A stretch of DNA of 9,378 nucleotides from Acidicaldus organivorans. GTDB lineage: Bacteria > Pseudomonadota > Alphaproteobacteria > Acetobacterales > Acetobacteraceae. The DNA lies in NCBI GenBank assembly GCA_000759655.1, contig KN173957.1, positions 5,130 through 14,507 of the forward strand, read 5' to 3'. Every line of letters begins with the position of its first letter. The stretch's first letter is position 1. A program made the translations under genes and the position numbers. The notes below the pieces were generated by a model that saw only the letters and a program-made list of their open reading frames with translations, made no database searches and was not told where the DNA came from. Positions 1 to 7,590 of the stretch are shown here, piece by piece.

Positions 1-1161
1 CCAGGCAAGCCCCGGCGTGAGCGGGCGGAGGGTGACGAGGCGGTAGAGCATGCCCTGGACGCGGAGCATCTGCCAGAAGAGACGGGCGAAACCGCGATCC
101 TCTTTGCCCTCGCCGCGCAGATAGGTGAGTGCTGCGGTGAGAAAGAGCCGTTCGGGGGGCGCATCGGTGCGCCCGCGAAAATAAAGACGCAGCGGGTCGC
201 ACTCGGCCGCGAGGGTGGGGTGGCGGGGGGCTCTTTCGATCGGGCCGGAGCGATGGATCAGGGTGCGGTAGAGCCGCAGCGCCGCGGCGAAGCGGGTGCT
301 GACGAAGCGCGGCATGGTGGCGGGTTGGGCGAGGGCGCCCATCGCGGCCTTGAGGGCGCGCCTTTCATGGGGTTGGAGCCGCAGGCTTTGCTCGAGGCCG
401 GGAAGGGATTTCTTGAAACCCCCCGCACGCGCCCGATTGGCGCGGTAGGGAGCGAGGAAGGCGCCGAGCAGGAGGCGGGTGAGGGCGGCGGCGAGCAGGA
501 AGGCGCCGAAATCGGCGATGCCGGTTTCCGCGGCGAAGAGGTCGCGCAAGGCGTCGAGATTGCGCTGGTATTGGCCGGGAAGACTCCTCATCGCCAGCGC
601 CCAGACATCGGCAAATTCGAGCGCGGCGTTGAGGTGGAGGTGGGTTTCGGCGTATCCCTCCGCGGCGAGGAGCTGGGCGAGCGCCGGGGTGAGGGCGGCA
701 CACGAGAGCAAAGGGGAAGAGCCTCGACCGTTTGAGGCTTTGGTCGCGCCGAGGGCGGCGAGCAGCCAGTCCTCAGGCAGGGCGAGGCGCAGCCAGCGCC
801 AGCGCATGCGCGCCCGTGCCGCGCCTTCTTTCCGCCGGACGTCGTCGCTGGGGAGGATGGGGCGGGCGAATGCGCCGTGATGTTCGAGATAGGTGCGCGC
901 GAGGCGGACGAGGTAGTCGGCGAGTGGGACGGGGAGAGGCGTGCCGGACGCGCCGAACCAGATCTGATCGGCAAGCCGTCGCATCTCTTCGGGGCCGATG
1001 CCGGGGAAGTGGTGGAGAAGGGTTTTTTCGGCCTCGTTCCTGAAACCAGCCGGGATTTCGATCAAGGCTCGCTGAAATGCCTCCCTCCCGACAAGCGGCG
1101 CCGCGGCGACCTCGCTTTCGACGTGATCGAGAGGGAGACTGATTTCCCGCTGGCTTTTCAT
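1..1161 (-). CDS. rdrB: RdrB-like adenosine deaminase of a RADAR anti-phage system (partial, C-terminus beyond left edge)
   Basis: Open frame of 387 codons from ATG at 1161 to the window edge with no stop, so the protein is truncated by the window. Around residues 170-186 it reads AETHLHLNAALEFADVW: an HxH pair (H174, H176) on a strand followed by a short acidic/hydrophobic stretch. This is the first metal-binding motif of the adenosine deaminase / amidohydrolase fold. Further metal ligands (later His and Asp) would lie outside the window. The ~170-residue N-terminal region before the motif is longer than in housekeeping adenosine deaminases, as in the large RADAR deaminases. The start overlaps the stop of the upstream ATPase gene (ATGA), and AGAGG inside that gene's end serves as ribosome binding site. 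In known RADAR systems RdrB assembles with RdrA and deaminates adenine nucleotides or RNA adenosine during infection. No signal peptide or clear membrane segment is seen. GC content is host-like. Assignment rests on the HxH motif plus the ATPase partner; an unrelated amidohydrolase is the main alternative. Confidence 0.8.
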   Translation of the reverse strand, partial: MKSQREISLPLDHVESEVAAAPLVGREAFQRALIEIPAGFRNEAEKTLLHHFPGIGPEEMRRLADQIWFGASGTPLPVPLADYLVRLARTYLEHHGAFARPILPSDDVRRKEGAARARMRWRWLRLALPEDWLLAALGATKASNGRGSSPLLSCAALTPALAQLLAAEGYAETHLHLNAALEFADVWALAMRSLPGQYQRNLDALRDLFAAETGIADFGAFLLAAALTRLLLGAFLAPYRANRARAGGFKKSLPGLEQSLRLQPHERRALKAAMGALAQPATMPRFVSTRFAAALRLYRTLIHRSGPIERAPRHPTLAAECDPLRLYFRGRTDAPPERLFLTAALTYLRGEGKEDRGFARLFWQMLRVQGMLYRLVTLRPLTPGLAW

Positions 1162-3530
1162 TCATCCTCTTTAGGCGTCGTCCTGTCAGGGGCGTCTTCA
1201 TTTTTCAAAAAATCGTTGAAGGGATGATCCTTTCCCGAGAAGTAGTTGGACATTATAGCAAAATCCTGTTGAAAAAGCGTTTGATTGGCTTGTATGACCC
1301 TCTTAAAGTTCTCTTCAAATGGATACTGATTTAGACTAGCAAAAAAGTTAGAAATATACTGAGACCTTACATCGTTCCATATCTCCCTTCTAATTTTCAT
1401 CAAATTCATTTTCATTTTTTTATTTTCTTGATGTGACAATATATTGGAAATCATTTTAATAAATAATTTTGAAACATGCTCGGGAATTCCAAATTCTGGA
1501 GCTAAATTTATAGCAAGACTAGAAATAAACTGTGTTAGATAAGTTCCAACGTTATCGAGATTATTTAATTTTCCTATTTCATCGTAACCATTTGTAGCGA
1601 CGCACAGAGCTGTTTTCATCCAAATTTCTAGAATGCCCGTTAATAGACTGTCTCTCGTTTTGTAATTTGATCTATCGCGCGTCAAAATCCTTTTTATTTC
1701 ACGAGTCATGATATTAAAAAATATTATCTGATTTCTTATATCAAAGAAATCCGGTATACGCCAAGAAAATTTTAAGTTATGTATATTGTTTCCAACGGAT
1801 ATACTAACATCAGACGTAATTATCTTCGATATAAAGTTGGCGAAATAGCCTCTATATTTATTCTGTAGTATGCTATATAACAAAAGCATAGAATAATTTA
1901 AAAAATTTCCGCAAGGTTGACTCTGTTCATTACTCCCGTAATTTCTCTTTATTACACACTCATATTTTGACTCATGGAAGAGGTAATTAAAGTAATATTT
2001 TAAAGGAACTATACCCATATTGGGAACAGTGACGCTATCTTCGCATATTTCTCCAAATGAGTCTCCAAACTCAGCAACTGCTCCATACGCCTCGAACTGG
2101 ATAAGTCTCTCCCATTCAAAAAAATTTGCATCAGACATGACATCAATAGAACGTAATAAATCGATGATATATTTTCTATCTTTTACGCTTATACGGTCGT
2201 CTTCATCAACTGCCTCGCGTACAATTTGAATTACGTGATATAACAAACTTCTTTCTTTTTCTTCACGACGTTTTTCCGACGTTACTTCTAAAAGTCTATT
2301 ATAGATATCAACAACTCTCCGCCGTGTAGTTTCAAATAGACGACTTGCATCCCAAAAATTTTTGAATAATCCGCTCGCTGTTATATATTCAGAAAAAGAT
2401 TCTATTTTTCTAGTAATACCTTTTATAGTTAGCGGGCTTGTCCAAAAATGGGGAATTTCATCGAGAACTTCTTCAAGACTCTTCGCATCTTTAGTGTTGC
2501 GGAATTTCATCGCCTCTTCAAAAGATGGCGGCCGGAGCTCAACCCGCTGCACCGGGGGAAGAAGCTTGCGCAAAGCCTGCGAGGCGGTTTCCCGCGCGGC
2601 GATCCCAAGATCTTCAGGTCCCGAGGGCCAAACGTCGGCGCGATAATCAAACCGCCCGGCAAGCTCCCCAAGATAACGCGCCATCACCACCCGGTCGGTC
2701 ATCTCCATGTCCCCGAGCATCACGGTAAAGAGGCGCGGGCAATAGACCGCCCGCACCAGACGCAAAAGATCGAGGGTAAAGGTCGGGTTGAGATCGAGAT
2801 CATCGACCGGTAGCACGAAAAGAGGCTTTCGCACCATGCCCGGCACGGCGTCCTCGATCTGGCGCGAAAGCCGGGCCAGCGCCTTCTCCAGCCGTTCGTT
2901 GAAATTAAGGCGGGCGAGTTCGGCGGCGATGACCTCCTCGGCATAGAGCTCGGGATCAAGGCTCGATGCCCGTTCCCGCACATTCCCCTCCCAGGCGAAC
3001 CCTACCTCTCGCATCAGATCGCGGAGCGCGCCGAGGGCATCGGTCTCTTCGTCCGAAAAAGCGCCGCGCGCGCGGTGACCGAGCAGCTCCTCGGCGCGGC
3101 GCTCGATGCGGGCGAGGATCGCCGCCAGCAGATTGGTATTGCTCGCCACAGGTTCGAGATCGAGCGTCTCGAGCCAGATCACCCGATCACGCAAGTGCTT
3201 GATTTTCTCCCCGACCTCGCCGAGAAGCCGCCTCCTTTCCGGGTCTTTCTCCTCTTCGGCCAGATCCACCCCCTCATCGAAGGCCCGCATCAGGGTGAGC
3301 AGGATCGAGGTCTTGCCCATCCCCCGCGCCCCGTCGAGAAAGGCCACCATACTCCGCCGCGCCCGGTCGAGCCGCATGGCAAGCCGCGGCGAGCGCGGCG
3401 CCTCCGCCGCCCTCTCATCCGGAATCGCCGCCGCCGCTTCGTCCAGCATCTCGAGGACGCGCAAGGCGGCGCCGAGCTGTTCGACATCGAGCTCTTCGAG
3501 CGAAAAGGCCTGGGCTTCCTGGCGGAGCAT
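1158..3530 (-). CDS. rdrA: RdrA-like P-loop ATPase of a RADAR anti-phage system
   Basis: 790-residue ATPase, first gene of the two-gene defence operon. Walker A is GARGMGKTS (residues 67-75, lysine 73). A following strand reads VIWLETLDLEP (117-127). Walker B is PLFVLPVDDLDLNP (236-249), followed by a sensor-like LFTVMLGD (267-274). Residues ~60-330 therefore form an AAA+/STAND-like motor. Residues ~345-790 have no motif I recognise. The reading frame also opens at GTG 3533, but ATG 3530 is preferred because GGAGG (3540-3536) lies 5 nt upstream of it and only 2 nt from the GTG. The last codons overlap rdrB (ATGA), implying coupled translation and a stoichiometric complex. In studied RADAR systems RdrA is a ring-forming ATPase that docks on the RdrB shell and is needed for defence. 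The coding sequence is a compositional mosaic: high GC for the motor, strongly AT-rich for about 1203-2500, then GC-rich again for the last ~15 codons. The pairing with an HxH deaminase drives the RdrA name; the ATPase call alone is near certain. Confidence 0.82.
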   Translation of the reverse strand: MLRQEAQAFSLEELDVEQLGAALRVLEMLDEAAAAIPDERAAEAPRSPRLAMRLDRARRSMVAFLDGARGMGKTSILLTLMRAFDEGVDLAEEEKDPERRRLLGEVGEKIKHLRDRVIWLETLDLEPVASNTNLLAAILARIERRAEELLGHRARGAFSDEETDALGALRDLMREVGFAWEGNVRERASSLDPELYAEEVIAAELARLNFNERLEKALARLSRQIEDAVPGMVRKPLFVLPVDDLDLNPTFTLDLLRLVRAVYCPRLFTVMLGDMEMTDRVVMARYLGELAGRFDYRADVWPSGPEDLGIAARETASQALRKLLPPVQRVELRPPSFEEAMKFRNTKDAKSLEEVLDEIPHFWTSPLTIKGITRKIESFSEYITASGLFKNFWDASRLFETTRRRVVDIYNRLLEVTSEKRREEKERSLLYHVIQIVREAVDEDDRISVKDRKYIIDLLRSIDVMSDANFFEWERLIQFEAYGAVAEFGDSFGEICEDSVTVPNMGIVPLKYYFNYLFHESKYECVIKRNYGSNEQSQPCGNFLNYSMLLLYSILQNKYRGYFANFISKIITSDVSISVGNNIHNLKFSWRIPDFFDIRNQIIFFNIMTREIKRILTRDRSNYKTRDSLLTGILEIWMKTALCVATNGYDEIGKLNNLDNVGTYLTQFISSLAINLAPEFGIPEHVSKLFIKMISNILSHQENKKMKMNLMKIRREIWNDVRSQYISNFFASLNQYPFEENFKRVIQANQTLFQQDFAIMSNYFSGKDHPFNDFLKNEDAPDRTTPKEDE
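1203..2500. other. AT-rich foreign-looking segment inside rdrA
   Basis: Hand counts of 60-base lines give 23% GC (1381-1440), 27% (1441-1500), 30% (1801-1860) and 32% (2221-2280), with one line at 48% (2041-2100). Flanking rdrA lines give 62% (2641-2700) and 72% (3421-3480). The right boundary falls at about 2480-2510, roughly codon 345, just after the ATPase core. The left boundary falls at about 1200, some 15 codons before the stop. The frame is open throughout, and the encoded residues shift to Asn, Lys, Ile, Phe and Tyr. This looks like a C-terminal region of different origin joined to a native-composition motor domain. The edges are approximate. Confidence 0.85.
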
Positions 3531-3535
3531 CACCT

Positions 3536-3558
3536 CCTCCCTTCCTCATCAAGGGAAG
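3536..3558 (-). promoter_or_regulatory. Leader stem-loop covering the rdrA ribosome binding site
   Basis: On the rdrA mRNA strand, CTTCCCTT (3558-3551) can pair with AAGGGAGG (3543-3536) around the 7-nt loop GATGAGG. That is 8 pairs including one G-U. The 3' arm contains the GGAGG (3540-3536) that serves the ATG at 3530, so the structure would hide the ribosome binding site. A -10-like TAGTAT lies at 3565-3560; a transcript starting just after it would lack most of the 5' arm. Part of the complementarity is an unavoidable result of a CU-rich tract next to an AG-rich site, so the regulatory role is inference. Confidence 0.35.
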
Positions 3559-3584
3559 GATACTAGAATGCAACAGCCAAGGAA

Positions 3585-3629
3585 GCCCCCTCAGGCGGTC
3601 AAACCCAAGGACGCGGGCCCGCGGCCCGC

Positions 3630-3640
<11 letters not shown>
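3585..3640. repeat. Imperfect 17-bp direct repeat at the gcl/rdrA junction
   Basis: GCCCCCTCAGGCGGTCA (3585-3601) and GCCCGCTCAGGCGTTCA (3624-3640) match at 15 of 17 positions and are offset by 39 bp. The right copy covers the last codons and stop of gcl, while the left copy is non-coding. The arrangement resembles a duplicated end of gcl. It could be an insertion or recombination scar between the metabolic gene and the defence operon, or chance in GC-rich sequence. Confidence 0.5.
3613..3629 (-). terminator. GC-rich hairpin directly after gcl stop (weak terminator candidate)
   Basis: GCGGGC (3613-3618) and GCCCGC (3624-3629) form a perfect 6-bp stem with a 5-nt loop, starting immediately after the gcl stop codon. 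No run of U follows on the minus-strand transcript (GTCCTTGGGTTTG), so it is not a standard Rho-independent terminator. It may only pause polymerase or protect the gcl 3' end, leaving read-through into rdrA possible. Confidence 0.3.
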
Positions 3641-5417
<1,777 letters not shown>

Positions 5418-5475
5418 GGCGTATCCTCCCACGGATTGGCGCGAAGGGTTCCGTCGTGAATGGGGACTTGATGGG

Positions 5476-5514
5476 GAGGATTTTATCCGCGATCGGATTT
5501 TTGCGAGGATTTTT
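5476..5514 (-). promoter_or_regulatory. Putative gcl promoter/operator region with palindrome and GGATTTT repeats
   Basis: A perfect palindrome ATCCG-CGAT-CGGAT occupies 5485-5498. It abuts a -10-like TAAAAT on the minus strand (5485-5480), which lies about 60 bases upstream of the gcl start. GGATTTT occurs three times on the plus strand (from 5478, 5495 and 5507), and the first and third copies extend to GAGGATTTT. No good -35 hexamer is found at the right distance, as expected if an activator helps or if the start point is elsewhere. Binding of the divergent IclR protein here is inference. Confidence 0.4.
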
Positions 5515-5539
5515 CTGCAATGTGGAATGGCAGGCGAAT

Positions 5540-5640
5540 TTCCGAAAACTTTCAGGAGATTGCTCCGTTCCGGATGAAGACAGGACGGCCCTCCGGCGGA
5601 TGGCGCGGAATGATTCCCGTATTGCGGAAAAAATTCGGAA
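5540..5640. promoter_or_regulatory. Cluster of CGGAA/TTCCG elements, probable IclR-type operator region
   Basis: The 5-mer occurs five times in about 100 bp: TTCCG at 5540-5544 and 5568-5572, and CGGAA at 5606-5610, 5625-5629 and 5636-5640. The perfect palindrome GGAATGATTCC lies at 5607-5617. IclR-family regulators commonly bind palindromic or repeated sites in divergent intergenic regions, and E. coli AllR sites also contain TTCC/GGAA-type arms. The position between gcl and the regulator fits joint control of both genes. Confidence 0.45.
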
Positions 5641-5650
5641 TCCCTAAAAG
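5622..5650 (+). promoter_or_regulatory. Putative sigma70-type promoter of the IclR-family gene
   Basis: TTGCGG (5622-5627), a 17-bp spacer and TAAAAG (5645-5650) match the sigma70 consensus at TTG and at 4 of 6 bases in the -10. The start point would lie about 35 nt before the ATG at 5692. Two CGGAA elements fall in or at the edge of the spacer, so the regulator could repress itself. This is a sequence match only. Confidence 0.4.
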
Positions 5651-5691
5651 AAAACAGGCCCCAATCGATTTCCATCGGGAGTACCGCCCGC

Positions 5692-6558
5692 ATGCGCCGC
5701 ATCTCTCGTGCCTCCGCCTCACGTGCCTCCTCGACGGCAAAAGCCTCCTCGACGGCAAAACCGGCATCCCGGGCGTCTGCCGATCAGGTCCAGTCGGTCA
5801 TCCGCGCCCTCGAGTTGCTGCGGCGCATCGCCGACGCGCCCGACGGGCGGGCCAGCCTCACCGATCTCGCCCAGCAGGTCGGCCTTCCCGCCTCGACCGC
5901 GCACCGGCTGCTCACGACGCTGGAGCAGGAGCGTTTCGTGCGTTTCGATCAGGGCGGGCGGCTGTGGTCGATCGGCGTCCAGGCCTTCATCACCGGCTAT
6001 GCGTTCACCAAGACGCGCACCCTGCCCGGCATGGCCCGGCCGCATATGAGGCTGTTGATGGAAAAAAGCGGCGAGACGGTGAACCTCGCCGAAGAGGACG
6101 AGGGCGAGGCGGTCTATCTCGCCCAGGTCGAATGCCAGCAATTGATGCGGGTCTTCGCCCGTCCGGGCTCGCGCGTGCCGCTGCACTGTTCGGCGGTCGG
6201 CAAGGCGATGCTGGCGACGATGCCTCCGAAGGAGGTCGCGAAAATCCTGCACCGGCACGGCATGCCCCGTCTCACCGTCAAGACCATCACCGATCCCCGC
6301 AGCCTCGGCCGGGAGCTCGAGCGGACGCGCGAGGCGGGCTATGCGGTCGATGACGAGGAGCACGCGGTGGGCTTGCGCTGCATCGCCGCCCCCCTGTTCG
6401 ACGAGACCGGAGACTGCATCGGCGCGATCTCCGTCTCGGGCCCCGCCGCGCGGATCGGCGAAGAGCGGATCGCCGCCCTCGGCGCCCTGGTGCGTGAAAC
6501 GGCGCAAGCGATCTCGGCCGAGATGGGCGCGGCGGGCTCAGGAGGGGGCGCGGGCTAG
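5692..6558 (+). CDS. IclR-family transcriptional regulator, AllR-like, probable regulator of gcl
   Basis: 288-residue DNA-binding regulator. Residues 1-30 form a Ser/Ala/Arg/Lys-rich tail. The winged helix-turn-helix spans about 34-95, with [20 protein letters not shown] (55-74) as its core, and an IclR effector-binding domain follows from about 110 to 278. The effector domain resembles E. coli AllR: LECxxxxR-type ECQQLMRV (148-155), [17 protein letters not shown] (158-174), [14 protein letters not shown] (219-232) and [10 protein letters not shown] (246-255). Positions recalled as contacting glyoxylate in AllR appear conserved, namely the Gly/Ala loop, an Asp near 220, Cys230, Ser247 and Ser249. 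AllR is a repressor released by glyoxylate, and divergence from gcl supports the same logic here. GGGAG (5677-5681) lies 10 nt before the ATG, rather far but usable. The 3' end overlaps the convergent aldolase gene by 21 bp. Family is certain; the glyoxylate ligand is inferred. Confidence 0.9.
   Translation: MRRISRASASRASSTAKASSTAKPASRASADQVQSVIRALELLRRIADAPDGRASLTDLAQQVGLPASTAHRLLTTLEQERFVRFDQGGRLWSIGVQAFITGYAFTKTRTLPGMARPHMRLLMEKSGETVNLAEEDEGEAVYLAQVECQQLMRVFARPGSRVPLHCSAVGKAMLATMPPKEVAKILHRHGMPRLTVKTITDPRSLGRELERTREAGYAVDDEEHAVGLRCIAAPLFDETGDCIGAISVSGPAARIGEERIAALGALVRETAQAISAEMGAAGSGGGAG
5725..5760 (+). repeat. Perfect 18-bp tandem duplication in the regulator's N-terminal tail
   Basis: GCCTCCTCGACGGCAAAA occurs twice back to back (5725-5742 and 5743-5760), in frame, encoding [12 protein letters not shown] at residues 12-23, ahead of the helix-turn-helix domain. 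Because the unit is a multiple of three, copy-number change would lengthen or shorten the basic tail without breaking the gene. Confidence 0.9.
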
Positions 6559-7590
6559 CCGCTTGCGGTAATGCTCAGCTTCCCAGCCGAGAAGTTCCGC
6601 TTCGGCCGCGGCATCGAGCGGAATGACGGGCTCGGCGGGATCGAGCCGCGCCGTGACGTCGGCGAGCGCCAGGGTGAGCGCCTCGACGGCGGGTGGGGCG
6701 TCGCGGCGGATGAAGACCCCCTCATCCGGCGCCACCACCATCGGCGCGCTCTGGCGGGCGAGGGACGCGGCAGGAGAGGTGGTGACGAGGCCCGCGCCGA
6801 GGAAGACGACGTGATCGGGATAGAGCGAGCCCAGGCGGGCCAGCGTGAGGCTTGCCGGATCGAGGGCGAGGTGTTGCGCCTCGGCTGGAGCGGGCCGGTA
6901 GGGCGTTTCCGCGGCGAGGCGGGCGAGCCGGGCTTCATCCGCCACGGGAGCAGGGCGCACCGGGCGCGCGAGGCGCTTGCGCACCTCCCCGAGGCGGGCG
7001 CGGGCCTCCTCGACCGTCGCCCCTGCCACCACCAGCCCGTGCTGGCCGAGCACGACGATGTCCGGCGCATTACGGGTAGAGAGCGCAAGGAGGCTCCGGG
7101 TCAGCGGCGGCCCCGGCCGCACATAGGGAAGGAAGCGCCAGTCGAGGCCGGCAAGGCGTGGGGTGAGTGCGGCTTCGGCATCCGCCCGCACCGCCCAGGC
7201 GAGGGTCTCCACGCAATGGACGTGGATCACCACGCGCTGGGGCAACGCGGCGTGAAGCGTGGCCTCGACCGAGGGGCGAAGGGCGGGGCCGTCATGGGGA
7301 AGGCCATCATGGGGAAGGACGAAGTCGAGCGCCGTTTCGGCCCGTGGATCCCCGCTGCGCACGGCCTCGCGCAACGGGTCGAGGGCGAGCGGGATCATGA
7401 TCGGGCGGCTCTCCGCCTCGCGGAGCCAGGTGCCGGAGGCTTTCACCCAGAGCACGCCATCCTCCTTGAATGAGGTGTTGCCGCCGGGGCCCTGGACGAG
7501 GAGACGGTCGTGGCCGATCTCCGCCGAATAGGCGAGGAAGGCACGAAATTCGGGATCCTGGGGCGGGCTGAGCGGGGAAAGGGGGCTCAT
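6538..7590 (-). CDS. Class II aldolase/adducin-family protein, long form, substrate unknown
   Basis: 350-residue protein with an Aldolase_II domain over about residues 15-205. GPGGNTS (34-40) is the phosphate-binding loop type motif. HVH supplies H123 and H125, and GQHG supplies H184, giving the three zinc ligands of class II aldolases such as FucA and RhaD. E109 in PSVEATLH is at the position expected for the catalytic acid. The C-terminal ~140 residues, including YPDHVVFLG and PDEGVFIRRDA, are an extension absent from short FucA-type enzymes. The reaction is likely a zinc-dependent aldol cleavage of a sugar phosphate, but the substrate cannot be read from sequence. ATG 7590 overlaps the glpD-like stop as ATGA, and homology begins there; the frame is open further upstream to 7938, but that part lies inside glpD. 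A 12-base repeat TCATGGGGAAGG (7292-7303, 7307-7318) gives the HDGLPHDG duplication at residues 94-101. It is the last gene of its operon in this window. Confidence 0.82.
   Translation of the reverse strand: MSPLSPLSPPQDPEFRAFLAYSAEIGHDRLLVQGPGGNTSFKEDGVLWVKASGTWLREAESRPIMIPLALDPLREAVRSGDPRAETALDFVLPHDGLPHDGPALRPSVEATLHAALPQRVVIHVHCVETLAWAVRADAEAALTPRLAGLDWRFLPYVRPGPPLTRSLLALSTRNAPDIVVLGQHGLVVAGATVEEARARLGEVRKRLARPVRPAPVADEARLARLAAETPYRPAPAEAQHLALDPASLTLARLGSLYPDHVVFLGAGLVTTSPAASLARQSAPMVVAPDEGVFIRRDAPPAVEALTLALADVTARLDPAEPVIPLDAAAEAELLGWEAEHYRKRLARAPS
7292..7318. repeat. Short imperfect tandem repeat in the 350-aa aldolase gene
   Basis: TCATGGGGAAGG at 7292-7303 recurs at 7307-7318 with a 15-bp period, in frame, doubling the residues PHDGL in the protein. 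The other bases of the period differ. It is probably a small in-frame duplication in a surface loop before the zinc-binding HVH. Confidence 0.6.

Noticed and set aside
1203..2500. The AT-rich segment as an inserted transposon or separate gene
   Set aside because: No inverted repeats, transposase or frame break is seen, and the rdrA frame runs straight through both boundaries.
2020..2813. Plus-strand open frames opposite rdrA, including within the AT-rich part
   Set aside because: They are short, lack convincing ribosome binding sites or domains, and are antisense to a continuous ATPase frame.
3541..3629. Strong rdrA promoter with TTGACC as -35
   Set aside because: TTGACC is a good -35 match, but no reasonable -10 lies 15-19 bases downstream. 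The TAGTAT box has no matching -35, so no full promoter is called.
5418..5702. N-terminal extension of gcl by 95 codons up to 5702
   Set aside because: It overlaps the divergent regulator's start, has no Gcl-like sequence, and a good ribosome binding site and the family-typical MARMKAV start lie at 5417.
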